Origin: Brachypterus glaber
Taxonomy: Eukaryota > Arthropoda > Insecta > Coleoptera > Kateretidae
Direction of reading: 5' to 3'
DNA length: 64,000 nt
Assembly: GCA_958510825.1 (NCBI GenBank)
Contig: OY294051.1
Location: 32,615,667 to 32,679,666, forward strand
Made by a program: the position numbers and the translations under genes. A model generated the notes under the pieces. It ran no database searches. It worked only from the letters and a program-made list of their open reading frames with translations, and had not been told where the DNA came from. Of this stretch, positions 12,501 through 23,098 are shown piece after piece (position 1 is the first letter of the stretch; each line of letters starts with the position of its first letter).

Positions 12501-15500
12501 AAAAAAACAATCTGTAATTTTATTGTTTATTTTAAGAAAAGAGGTTAACTGCAGTAAATTTATTACCAGCATTAGTGTCAGTTAACGGAGAACTTCATTC
12601 AAGAGAAGTGATAAAATATTTAGAGTTCTGTATCAATAAATTGGGAAATAAAGATAAAGCTATCCATAATTTGTTGCTTTCCCTCTACGCAAAATATGAT
12701 CCAGTCAATTTAATGGCATATTTAAAGGATCAGGGACCAGAAGTTAGCTTGGTATGTATAAGTTTTTTTATGGTGTCTTTAGTAAAAAAATGTGTATTTC
12801 AATACTTTTAATTTTCAAATACAGTGCGGTCCAAAAGTCACCCCCCCCCCCTCTTAACTTTTGAAAGAGTTGGTTACAGTCAAAAATTTTTTTAAATATC
12901 TCGAGTAGAGTCTGGAACTTTACTAGATAATATCTTTTCTACTATAAATATAGGAGATGTAAGTACAAAAACGGTTTCTTTTGGATATTCCGACCACAGT
13001 GCGCAAATTTTTACCATTAAAAATGAAAATTGCTCACCAGAATATACAAAAAACAAACGGAGGGTTTTTAGCAAAAATAATATAGAGCGTTTTAGATATT
13101 TATTGGAACATGAATCTTGGAGTCAGGTTTTTACCGCGGAAGTACATAATAAATTTTCTCATTTTGTTAAAAAGTTTAGCGGTTTATTTGATGTGGCGTT
13201 TCCATGGGTATCTAAGTCAGAGCCAAAGCATAAATCAAACCCAAAGATAACTAAACGCCTCGACAATTTAAATCTGCAGCAAAAACATTTTTTAAACAAA
13301 ATTGTTTCTATTCTATTAAAGAATTTTTAGATAAAAAGTTTTAATGTTTTTTTAAATATGTATTTTTTATTTTAAATGTGCATGTATTACATGTAATGTA
13401 TTTTTTTTCTTTTTTTAATTATTTATATTTTTGTGACATTTATTCTTTGTAAATATGACATTATCCTAAACTTTCGTCTTATGGAAATAAAGTATTATTA
13501 TTATTATTATTATTATATCGATTTAAAATTTAGAACTCTTAAATAAGACAACTTGAACTATCTTTAAGCATATATTTGATACTTTTATCTCTTAAAATGT
13601 GGGCATGGGGGGAATTTTTTTTAAATGGAAAGGGGGGTCGTGTGATACATCATTTTAAAGCCTTTAAAATTCTCTTTATAACCATACATTTTTAAATTTT
13701 TTAAACATGTTTTTTAAGGTTTTGATTTTTCAGTCTTCTGTGCTAAAAAAATAAATTTTTAAGTTTTTTTTTTTGTAAATTTTTATTTATGTCAAATAAA
13801 ATTAGTTGAAAAATAATATTTACTTTTTTTCATTATGAAATTAGGCATTTTTAAAAAATTGTTTGGATTTTTTAGAGAAATTTTGACAAAAATATCCATT
13901 TTCAACCCTTTTTTAAACCCAAAAAAAAATGTTAAAAAAAAATATATATATATACAGTTAAATGGAGAATTTTATAAGCTTTAAAATGATGTATCACACG
14001 ACCCCCCTTTCCATTTAAAAAAATGTCGCCCCATGCCTCCCTGCCCACATTTTAAGAGCTAAAAGTATCAAATATATGCTTAAAGATAGTTTAAGCTGTC
14101 TTATTTAAGAGTTCTAAATTTGAAGTCGATATCTAAACTCGTTCAAAAGTTAAGAGGGGGGGGGGTGACTTTTGTACCGCTCTGTATAATAGTAAAAATA
14201 AGTGAAATTGTATTTCCGAGATGGGTATGGTATGGGTACCATTTTTTTTATTAATTTTTTAAGTTTAAAGGCCAACAATTAAAAGAAAATTACTATGGTC
14301 TGTTTTTTCAAGCAGATAGTAAATTAAAAATCGCACAGGTTTGAATAGTATAAGTGTGTGTACAGAATATAGTTATGGTTTATAAAATAAACTACGCAGT
14401 ATATTCGCACATCCAATATTCGAATCTGTTTTGAAAATATTCACTGTGCGATTTTTAATTTACTATCTTGCTCGATGAAACAGATCATAGGATTTTATTA
14501 TTTTAGGTGAATTATGATGTTCACTTTGCTTTAAGATTGTGTCATGAGCATAAGTTAACAGAAGCTTGTGTTCAAATATCGGGGCTCTTGGGATTATGGG
14601 AATCTGCCGTAGAGTTGGCATTGAGTGTAAACAATCTAGAAATGGCTAAAATGTTGGCTAATATGTCTCCAGAAACCGATAATGAACTAAGGAAAAAATT
14701 GTGGCTTCAAATAGGTAGGTACCCAGGTAGCAAAATAACATGACATTCAAGTGAAAGCCAGGTTAATATGTGACATGTGATTTTAAGATTGTAGTTTCAT
14801 TTAACAAGAATGTAGCATGGTGGGGATGTTCTAAGTCCGCCCCTAATAACACACAATGACATCCCGAAAATAACGTGTTTGTGACATCATAAATCCACAT
14901 TCCTGCGCATCTAATATCTTATGGATGCCGTTACTGGTACTTTAATATTTAAATAATATCCTAGGATATTAGTTTTTCTAAATAAAACCCTTAAAAACGC
15001 TATAACCCTATAAAAAAAATCGGATTTAAAATCAATCAGTAATTGAAACAATCACAGATTGAAACAGATTCTAAATACGAAATTGCAGATTAAGCGGAGA
15101 ATATATTCCTTTAATCCGTGTCCGTGGTCTTGAGAAGCCCGGCAGAGCCCCCTATCCATTGGAAATCTTATAATGTGTATACAATTTCCTTATAATAATT
15201 TACTCTATCAACATCATCTTATATCGATTTTTTTGCTTCGAACGTCGGTGAGAAGCAAAATAACATGACATTCACGTGAAAGCCACGTTAATATGTGACA
15301 TGCGATATATTCACAGCGTTGCTAAATATTTTTTTATTAAATAACATGGTTGTCACGACTCACGTATTACGTTGCAAATGTGATGTTAAATACATGTTAT
15401 TTTTCAATATTATCTGATGTTATGATTTAGTTTAAAAATACACCCAAAAGTGATGTTAATTTCCTGTTTATATAACATCCCTTGCTACCTGGGTAATAGT

Positions 15501-18500
15501 TAATAGTATATTAAAGTACTAGTTTCATAACATACGTTTTTAGCGCACGAGTACAAGTTTAGAAAACGAGCCGCTTGCGGCGAGTTTTCTAAAGTACTAG
15601 TTCTCTAAAAACGTGTTATGAAACGAGTGCTTTACACAATTTTTTCTATTTTGCTCTAAAATTTAAAAAACTTACATTTAAATTGATGACTGATTTAGGG
15701 ATTTTTGTTTTGGGTTGGCATTACAGTTTACACTATGTTTAAAATTCTAAAAACAAATGATATTTTGATATATTTTACAGTCATCCGTTTTTTTTTCACT
15801 GCAATTAACCAGTCCACAATTTTAACACGGTAAAAAATAACCCAAACACAAAATTTTGTAAAAAATTAAACTTTAAATCGACATTGACATTTGCACGCAA
15901 AACGTCAAGAGATAGGCTTTTGTATGTTGCCAACCCAACAGAAAAAAAAGTAGACTTCTTATGGGCCTATAAGAACACGCAAAATGCGTGTGATTATGAG
16001 CTTATAAGAGTCGCAAAATAGAAAAAATAATTAAAATTTACGGAACTCGACTAAAAATTTTTTTTTCGGCATTAATGTTGACCCGTCTGTAAATCTTACA
16101 ACTTTTAAACGGAATTGATGGTGTACAAAATTCTATCACCTGGCGAATCAGAACTTTTGTAGCTTATACGTCAAATATGTTTAACATTTAGGTGGAGAAA
16201 GGGGCAAAAACTAATATTTTTGTCGCCAACTCGTTTAAAGTACATTCAACTTCAAGATGCAGCCGAAGTAAATAAAAAAATCGCGCACGCGGCAGCTGGC
16301 GCGTGTTTTCATTGGGCTTGAATGTTGCGAGAGTAGGGATGTAGAAAATTAAACAGGTCAGTACGTGAGCACTTGCGATGAAGCGTACAATGCATTGCAA
16401 TGGACCGTTATATAAAAATATTTTGTTTCGAGTCCTACCCTGTAACTAAATCCGTTATTGTCACGTGCGTTTGTTTGCACTTATTTAATTTTGAAGTTGA
16501 ATATACTACAGGACATTGTTTTTCTCTTAGATCCGAAAAAGAAATGTCTCTATGACTCTTAGTGCACACAATTGCTTTCCCAGAAAATTTTCAAAATTTT
16601 GGAAAAGCATTGTATTCATGCAAAAATTTTCAATTTTTTTTTTGCATATTTTTGCGTTTTATGACGTCTTATGTCGATATGAATCAATTTCGAGCCGGTC
16701 AGGGAAATCTTGTAAGCACGATAACTTAAGAACGCTTTAAGCATACAGGTATGTTACCAAAAGTTATCGCTCGGGATTGTTTTTGGTGAACGTTGGGATT
16801 CCTCAAGGGGGACAAATGGGGAAAAAAATTGAAAATTTCTGTTAAGGTTGCTGAAATTGAATCTGATAATAAAATTTTTCAAACTTCACCTCTGAGGGGG
16901 TTAGGGGGTAAATCTTTTTAAATACTTCCAATATTTTCGTCAAAACTGGTATATAGGGGTTTTTGGGGTCGAAGAATCTGAATCTGACAATAAAATTTTT
17001 CTAATTTCACCCCCTGAGGGGTGGGGGGTTGTTTTCGTGAAAATTGGTATAATAGGGTGTTTGAGGATGCTGAAAGTGAATCTGACAATAAAAAAATTCT
17101 AACTCCACCCCCTGAGGGGCGGGGGTAGTTTTCGTGAAAATTGGTATATTTGGGTTTTTGAGGTTGCTGAAAGTGAATCTAAAAATTATAAAATTCTAAT
17201 TACACCCCCTAAGGGGCGGGAAGGGGTACTTTTCTTGAAAATTGATAAAACTGAGGTTTTTGTGAGTGCTAAAACTGAATATTAAAATACATTTTTTTTT
17301 AATCCAGCCTCTGAGGGGCGAGGGGTAGTTGTCGTGAATGAAAGTGAATCTGATAATAAAACATCCATTTTACGCGCGGAGGTGAAAAATGGGAAAGCTC
17401 TTTTACTGAGCAGTGTATTTTTTACCTTACCCTGCATACTTTTTATGGCACTTGTTCTTTAAAAAACTTTAGTGAGTGGTATTTGACCAGATTATTTTTA
17501 GCTCAACACGTTGTAAGTAGAAAAAACGACATACAGCAGGCCATTACGTTTTTAAAAGAGTGCGATTTGATCAAAATCGAGGACATTCTGCCATTCTTCT
17601 CAGATTTTGTGACTATAGACCATTTTAAAGAAGCCATTTGCAATTCTTTGAAAGAATATAATCAGAATATCCAGAACCTTAAATCGGAAATGGAGGAGGC
17701 CACCAAAGCAGCGGAACTAGTCAGAGAAGAAATACAGAGTTTTAGGAACAAATACACGCATGTTAGCAGTATAGATACCTGCGAAATTTGCAGGAATATT
17801 CTTATGGTTAAACCGTTTTACTTGTTTCCCTGCCAGCATAAGTTTCATTCGGACTGTCTAATAAAGGACTTAAACCCCACATTAGGCAAGTAAATATTTT
17901 TCTGATAATTGGGACCTTTTAAAAGTCATTTTTGTGGTGCCCACAACTAAAAAATGCGTGAAATTTGGTGTATAACATTTCCCTGAGAACGCTTTAAACT
18001 AAAGACTTTTCTTAAAATTTTTCATGTTTTTTAATTAAAAAAAAAGGATTTTTTGTTTAAATTTCGAATAAAGGACTTACTTAGACGGAATTTTATAACA
18101 TTTCAAGGGATTTCATAAGTTTTCATGCGATTTGTGGAATTTATTTGAGTTTTGATATGCGTATTGAAACCAGTTTTCATCAGAATTTTTTTATGGGGAG
18201 TTGTTTGCAATTTTTATCAGTAGTTTCCGAGATGGGCAGACAACTATAATGCAACCATCAAATGACGTCATACTTGCATAAGGTTTAGTTTTTAAATCTA
18301 AATATCTTGAATCGCAGATCATCAAATTTAAAGTGCGAGACACCATTTTACAGAAAATTTCTCGTATTTTTTGACTCGACTTATTTAACACGTTCGCTCC
18401 GAGGGTGTTTTCGGTAAAACTCAACTATAGCCAATTTATTTTCGTGATATTTCGTATACAATTGTTTGTACTAACATAATATACACGGTGTATTTGAAAT

Positions 18501-20172
18501 AGCATAGAAAATTTTAACAGATGATACATCATAAAATATCATAAAATATAAAAATGCGTCATAAGGGAGCTATGCCCATTTGAAAGTGGCTAAAAAAATC
18601 GGTTTTTATTTAATAACTCAGGAACCCTTTGAGATATATTAACGAGGTTTTGCACATCAACTAATCCTACCCAGACCCGTTTTTGTGTGTTATTTTCATG
18701 TACTTATTTCAACCAGGGGTGTGAGAAAAGGGGGGGTCTTATCAGTTTTTTGTCTCAAACTTTTTTCTGTGTAACTTTTTTGCAATTTTATTTTTGAAAT
18801 ATGATTCCTCAGGTCAAAATACATAAAAAGGTACTCTTGTTGTAATACTGTAGGATTAACCGTTTTCGAGAAAAATTCATTTGAAGGTGAAATTTCACGG
18901 TTCGAGGACGAAAAATTAAATACTAAAATGTTGAAAACCTAAATTTTAATGATGCAGGGCGAATGTACATTAAAAACTAAGAAAAAAACCTCATATACAG
19001 GTACTTCCAAAAATCAATCCTAATGGAGCTATGGTCCCCTAAATATGCCTCATTTTTAAAGGGCCATGGTAGCTTTAAAAGCTTTTTTTCGACCTACATG
19101 TATGGAAACTTTTTTTCTTAGTTTTTGATGTAGAATAACATTCCATCATTAAAATTTTGGTTTTCGACATTTTAGTATTTAATTTTTCGTCCTCGAACCG
19201 TGAAATTTCACCTTCAAATGAATTTTTCTCGAAAACGGTTAATCCTACAGTATTACAACAGGAGTACCTTTTTTATGTATTTTGACCTGATGAATCATAT
19301 TTCAAAAATAAAATTGCAAAAAAGTTACACAGAAAAAAGTTTGGGACAAAAAACTGATAAGGCCCCCCCGTTTCGCACACCCCTGGTTTAAATAAGTACG
19401 TGAAAATGACATACAAAGATGGGCCTTATTAGGATTAATTCACGTGCAAAACCTCGTTAATATATCTCAAAGGGTTCCTGAGTTATTAAATAAAAACCGA
19501 TTTTTTTAGCCAATTTCAAAAGGGCGTAGCTCCCTTATGACGCATTTTTAGACATATGTTTATAGGAACTTTTTGTCATATTTTATCATGTAGAATCACC
19601 TGTTAAAATTTCCGATGCTATTTCAAATACACCCTGTATAATCCATATTTTCGGCAGAATGCGAAAACCCTGGTACACCGATGTATATACATTATAATAC
19701 TAATACATAATAAATTATTATTAATAATACATATTATGTATAGTCTTAAATCCAATATCGTAAGTATAACTGACAAGCAATGGATTTGGCGGCGTATAGA
19801 GACTGAATTAAATCTTGTACCACCGGTGGCGCAAGTCGGCCCTCAGGCAAGACGTCCGTGGACCAGCGGTGGCGCACGTCGACGCGAATCTGTTAATCAG
19901 TAGTATAAAATTATCTTTCTTTTTTAGGATCTGCTAAAAGAAATAGACTTTCGGAACTCGAAAGGAGACTAAAAATTCTAAACAACCAATCAAATATTGA
20001 TGCAATAAGTACTGGATCAACAGGAATGTCAGAAAGAGACTTGGTTAAGTCAGAAATTGACAATATTGTAGCCTCAGAGTGCTTATACTGTGGAGAAAAT
20101 ATGATAAGAAACATTGACAAATTATTTATTGAAGATGTAGAATATGATAACATAATGAAAGAATGGCTTTAA
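3598..20172 (+). CDS. Vps18: Vacuolar protein sorting protein 18 (HOPS/CORVET core subunit), complete, 11 exons
   Basis: Vps18/Pep3 (fly deep orange) is a shared core subunit of the HOPS and CORVET tethers acting in endosome-lysosome fusion. Exons: 3598-3672, 3731-3914, 4173-4436, 5744-5844, 7588-7896, 8333-9172, 9948-10095, 12537-12751, 14507-14714, 17502-17885, 19928-20172. They join in phase to 990 residues (human 973). An N-terminal beta-propeller covers roughly residues 60-380 (GITYG, DYSVSPKYPIS blocks), followed by an alpha-solenoid clathrin-type repeat region. Exon 10 carries IEDILPFF and FVTIDHFKEAICNSLK, a coiled coil, and the RING-like cluster C875/C878/C892/H894/H897/C900; exon 11 adds C961-x2-C964 and ends KEWL. 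The intron after exon 10 appears to start with GC. Introns total over 13 kb and hold many transposons. Possible poly(A) signal TATAAA at 20237. Confidence 0.96.
4858..4980. repeat. Fragment of a CAGGGTGTTT-ended repeat (Vps18 intron 3)
   Basis: Begins TACAGGGTGTTTCATTAAA and contains the core CCGGCGAAACCGGAAGTG. The reverse complement of that core recurs at 55363-55380 inside the foldback at 55232-56300, so this is a one-ended relic of the same or a sister family. Confidence 0.5.
5035..5700. repeat. Minisatellite-bearing repeat, copy A (Vps18 intron 3)
   Basis: Three degenerate tandem units of about 90 bp (5035-5320), each with CTGAATCTGATAATA, a CCCCTGAGGGG palindrome and GTGAAAATTGGTAT. 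A family tail at 5640-5700 (CACGCGCGGAGGTGAAAAATG then TTTTTACTGGG) matches copies B (16575-17432) and C (49497-50290). About 300 bp of GC-richer unique sequence (5330-5640) lies between units and tail. Confidence 0.6.
5917..6189. mobile_element. MITE with TTTACACTT ends (Vps18 intron 4)
   Basis: Ends TTTACACTTAAGCAACAG and CTGTTGTTCAAGTGTAAA are inverted repeats. The inside is unusually GC-rich, with CTGCTG/GCTGCAG stretches that pair with each other. The 83-codon open frame across it is a by-product of this composition. Confidence 0.6.
6336..6912. repeat. ACAATC-rich repeat with a ~204-bp tandem duplication (Vps18 intron 4)
   Basis: An inverted pair GAGGGGTTTATTTATT (6338) and AATAAATAAACCCCTC (6579 and 6779) encloses a degenerate ACAATC(C)TT array. 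The block 6514-6717, which includes CGGGTAGGGCCCACGTGTGG, is repeated at 6718-6912 with few changes, so the duplication is fairly recent. Confidence 0.7.
7267..7387. repeat. Inverted repeat, 121 bp (Vps18 intron 4)
   Basis: CCTGCATTTTTTTTTTCATG at the left is matched by CATGAAAAAAAAAATGCAGG at the right; the arms continue through ATGTAAATCCGCAAATTTTG and leave a spacer of about 40 bp. Arms of about 40 bp are almost identical. Confidence 0.8.
10403..10968. mobile_element. hAT-like nonautonomous element (Vps18 intron 7)
   Basis: The left end CAGTAGCGAATC and right end GATCCGCCACTG are imperfect inverted repeats of the CAGTGGCGGATC type common in hAT elements. C/G-rich subterminal runs follow on both sides. 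No transposase frame. I could not find a convincing 8-bp target duplication, so the superfamily call rests on the ends alone. Confidence 0.5.
11176..12344. mobile_element. Foldback element, copy 1 (Vps18 intron 7)
   Basis: Starts TACACGGTGTATTTGAAATA and ends with the reverse complement (TATTTCAAATACACCCTGTA). The two halves are near-complete inverted copies of each other, arms about 560 bp. The same short unreal peptide (starting M-K/E-F-H-L-Q) can be read outward on each strand, which shows the symmetry. TA at both ends suggests a TA target as in Tc1/mariner-type MITEs. Confidence 0.85.
12820..14186. mobile_element. MITE with TACAGTGCGGTCCAAAAGTC ends, copy 1, carrying a nested insertion (Vps18 intron 8)
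   Basis: Ends are TACAGTGCGGTCCAAAAGTC and its near-complement at 14160-14186, each followed inward by a C/G run and CTTAACTTTTGAA. The intact relative at 47445-48107 is 663 bp; this copy is about twice as long because a LINE fragment (12873-13515) sits in its left arm. Both ends carry TA. Confidence 0.85.
12873..13515 (+). mobile_element. Jockey-type non-LTR retrotransposon fragment: endonuclease end and 3' tail, no reverse transcriptase
   Basis: An open frame 12896-13330 (about 144 codons) begins RVESGTLLDNIFSTINIGD, then GYSDHSAQIF: the end of an APE-type endonuclease with its SDH motif. A charged linker follows (W-S-Q-V-F, then F-D-V-A-F-P) as found between endonuclease and reverse transcriptase in Jockey-like LINEs. 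The frame then stops and an AT-rich 3' region ends in ATAAAG plus a (TTA)n tail at 13490-13516. The reverse transcriptase is absent, so this is an internally deleted copy. It interrupts the MITE left arm right after GAGTTG. Confidence 0.75.
14293..14490. repeat. Palindromic MITE-like repeat just upstream of Vps18 exon 9
   Basis: CTATGGTCTG and AGATAGTAAATTAAAAATCG at the left match CGATTTTTAATTTACTATCT and CAGATCATAG at the right. The right end lies 17 bp before exon 9, so it covers part of the branch-point and pyrimidine-tract region. Confidence 0.75.
14720..15495. mobile_element. MITE with TACCCAGGTAGC ends, inserted at a splice donor (Vps18 intron 9)
   Basis: Ends TACCCAGGTAGC and GCTACCTGGGTA are perfect inverted repeats with TA at each edge. 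A subterminal block (AAAATAACATGACATTCA, then GTTAATATGTGACATG) is repeated in direct orientation at 15255. The element starts at the sixth base of intron 9 (donor G at 14715). Confidence 0.8.
15497..16030. repeat. ATAGTATA-ended repeat with GC-rich hairpins (Vps18 intron 9)
   Basis: Starts ATAGTATATTAAAGTACTAG. Contains TAGAAAACGAGCC-GCTTGC-GGCGAGTTTTCTA, a clear hairpin. Its left end recurs at 29735-29790 (Mkk4 intron). Similar ATAGTATA-flanked, GC-cored palindromes are at 41862-41995 and 51305-51455. Superfamily unknown. Confidence 0.55.
16575..17432. repeat. Minisatellite-bearing repeat, copy B (Vps18 intron 9)
   Basis: Unique left part (TTGTATTCATGCAAAAATTT; GATAACTTAAGAACGCTTTA) shared with copy C, then four to five ~90-bp tandem units with CCCCTGAGGGG palindromes (16845-17350), then the common tail ACGCGCGGAGGTGAAAAATG and CTTTTACTGAGCAGTGTA. 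No transposase frame. The composite layout could fit a nonautonomous Helitron, but I do not see a convincing CTRR terminus. Confidence 0.65.
17884..17895 (+). promoter_or_regulatory. Vps18: Probable GC-type 5' splice site of Vps18 intron 10
   Basis: The sequence is TTAG|GCAAGTAAA, with the cut after 17885. The nearby GT (17890) would leave a two-base phase that runs into a stop (ATC TGC TAA) in exon 11; cutting before GC leaves one base and gives the conserved C-terminal frame. GCAAGT is the usual form of GC-AG donors. Confidence 0.8.
18482..19638. mobile_element. Foldback element, copy 2 (Vps18 intron 10)
   Basis: Same family as 11176-12344: TACACGGTGTATTTGAAATA at the left, the complement ending CACCCTGTA at the right, arms about 550 bp, TA edges. 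It sits between the last two Vps18 exons. Confidence 0.85.
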
Positions 20173-21090
20173 ACTGTATTATTTTTATTTTTTTATTTAA
20201 ATTATGTATATATTTAAATTTTGTATATTAATTTAATATAAATAGTATATATTGTTATATTGGTTTGATTTAAAAACGGCTGTTTTGACCACTATTGATC
20301 TTTTCAGCATACATACCAACGACTTTATCGCACAGGTTTTACCGCAAGATTTAGTAGTTAATGAATCATTAATAATGATACAAGGATGGAAAATACTGTT
20401 TTAGGGCGATTAAGGAGATTTCCATCCGAGCTCGGAGATCGAGGTTGGCAACCGTAATCGCACTAAGAACAGTTTTCGTCCGTGTATCATACACTATTTT
20501 TTATTCGATTGTAATACATTATTAAATACATTCGTATTTTTGACAACAAATCTAAGGTAAGTATTCAACTGTCAACAGTTTCAATATCAACCAATCAACG
20601 TCGACTATTTTACTTTTGCGGCCTAGGCCGAAAAATTAAACTTTTCGTACTGGTTTATTATACAAAAAGTAGCGCTTTTAGATAAATCGAATAAAAAGAT
20701 CATTTAGGCGAAGCCAATTTGGTTGACCAGCAACAACATTTCTATCATTGTTTTGCCCAGGATTCGATTTATTTTAGTTTTCTAAACTCGTGCGTTTGAA
20801 CAAATTTTATTTTCGGTTTTAGTCCGTGTTGCAGGAGTTCTACTATCCAACGTTTCCTCTGTTCTTACTAGAAACATCTTCAGGGAAGCTTTTTTTTTGT
20901 AAATTTAAACGATCGTTTTAGATTTAAGTTTTTATTGGATACTCAACTGTATAATTAATTATAAATAAACAATATAATTTGTTTATCCTTTATATTGAGT
21001 ATAAAATTAATGTATGTAGAGTAACAATATACAGGACATACAGTATTGACCATACTATTTAAAATAAAATCAGCGAAACAATCAAAAATT
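20173..21090. other. Vps18 3' flank and intergenic DNA with a palindromic repeat and a Penelope-type motif
   Basis: 20173-20280 is AT-rich 3' UTR-like sequence. 20375-20500 is an imperfect palindrome (TGATACAAGGATGGAAAATA against the complement of CGTCCGTGTATCATAC). On the minus strand 20895-20835 reads CCTGAAGATG, a short pairing segment and GAAACGTTGG, a pattern seen at Penelope-like element ends. No reading frame of note. Confidence 0.5.
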
Positions 21091-22000
21091 TACAGGGTGT
21101 TAAAAAATCAAGGTGTCATCCAGTCTTCTTGACTATTGTAAATATCTCAAACCGTAGATATTTATTGTGGTATTTTCAAAAATGTCTTAGACCTTTGTAA
21201 ATAAAAAAGAAATAGGGTACATTCTTCAAATTTATTTACGAATTCTGATTTTTTTACAAAATTTTATGGTTAATACTGTATTTATTTACAATCAATACAA
21301 TACATAGGCAACTATATTTTAGTTTTAAACCATTCAACAATTTTTTATTATAAATACATAAAATCAATTTCTTAAAATAACCAATTTTTACAAATAATCT
21401 CAAAAATTTTAAATTTATTTACAAAAAATTATATACAGGTTATATTTTTTGGACATCCTGTATAAAAAATGTACTCAAAAAACTATGAGGCACTTCTATT
21501 ATTAAAAATTGAAGGGTTTGGTTGAAAAACAAGTCAACTTCATTTTTAGTTGACTGGTTTTTGCGCCCAGCACTTCAATTGATGATTGGTGTTCTGTTAC
21601 TCAGTTAAAAATTTTATATTATTTGCAAAAATCAGTTGTTTTAAGGAACATCACAAATAATTTGAAATAAAGTCACATTAAAACATAGGTAGATATAGAT
21701 AGTATAAATAAAATTTTAAAATAAATAATTAAAAATAAAATAACAAGCACCTTTAATACAGAGTGTTAAATTGTAAAATTTAGAAAATTAAAAAATGTTT
21801 TTTAAGAAGTTAAAAGAATGATATTATAAAAGTATGTTTTCCAAATTTGGATTACGAACTATGGCCTGATTAAAAAAAAAATATATATAGAGTTTTTACT
21901 TTTTTTGGACGGTTTTATAATTTTTACCCACTTTTCTCTACTATCATTCATTTAACTCTTGGAAGAGGAAAAAGGTTTGAGGTTTGGAAAACACCCTGTA
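21091..22000. mobile_element. CAGGGTGTT-ended MITE, 910 bp
   Basis: Begins TACAGGGTGTTAAAAAATCA and ends GGAAAACACCCTGTA. Only the ends are inverted; the interior is AT-rich without coding potential. Intergenic between Vps18 and Mkk4. Confidence 0.6.
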
Positions 22001-22128
22001 TAATATGAAATAGTCAGTGCAAACCAGTAAAGTCACAAATAAAATTAAAAAAAAAATACTACTTTATAAGTGTTTGACTTCCTTAATAGTATAATCCTAA
22101 AACTACGGAATTAAAAAAAAAACTGAAA

Positions 22129-23098
22129 ATTTAGAGGTCGCTCAGTTTTAAATTGTTTTTTTTTTAACACTTAATTTGATATAATTATATTTAATTCCTA
22201 AGAAATTGGGCGTCATTTTTGTGGGGCCCATTCTAAAAAATACATTAAATGTCCTTTCAAATGGTGTGGCACACATTAAACTTGATTCGAGATAATTAAT
22301 TAATTTCAAAAAATCAGCTATATACAATATTGACGTTGGGGAACGTTCAAGTATTACTTACGCAAATTTTGATCATTTTGGTCTGATTTAAACTCTAAAA
22401 TAAAATAATCTATCGGGCGAAACGTTTTTTAATCGCAAACAAGGGTCACGTGACCTCCATAACTTTTTCAAGTTGAACAAAAGTTACATTATTTACTTAT
22501 TAATTGAAAAAAGTCCAAACAAAAGACGGTTTAACATAAAATTATAAAAAAATTAAGAAACTAAAATTAATTTCGAAAAATGTTAAATATATAATATTTA
22601 AAAAAATATAATTAAAATTAAAATATATTTTTAATTGACGAACAAGAAAATGTAATTTTTGTTCAAATTTAACTATTTATTAAAAAGTTGCGGGTGTCAC
22701 GTGACCCTTTTTTGCGATTAAAAAACGTTTCATCAGAAAGATTTTTTGATTTTCGGTTTTAAATTAATGTTTGCATTATAAGTCAACAAATTGTACAATA
22801 AGACTGAGTTTTTTTTCGAAGTCAAACTAAAAGTGAATAACGGAGAACCGTGTGCAAGCTGTTGACGTGATAAGTGTAGATAGCAGAATTTTTAAAATTA
22901 AATATCTCAGCTTACGATTCATCTTTAAAGCGTGAGACACCGTTTTAAAGAAAATGTTTCGTACTTTTTAAAGGCCTCACAAACTGACCGAATTCTAAAT
23001 TCTAATCTAATCTATGTCAAACTTTTCAGAATTTGTTTATCTTATTACTTTTACCACTACAGGGTGTTATTTTTAAAATTTCCGAGCGACCTCTAAAT
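22129..23098. mobile_element. MITE with ATTTAGAGGTCGCTC ends, with nested repeats
   Basis: Ends ATTTAGAGGTCGCTC and GAGCGACCTCTAAAT are perfect inverted repeats about 970 bp apart. Inside, 22418-22732 is a second inverted pair (CGTTTTTTAATCGCAAA; GGTCACGTGACC), and 22336-22384 is a piece of the GGGAACGTTCAAGTATTACG family also found at 32779. At least three insertion layers. Confidence 0.65.
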
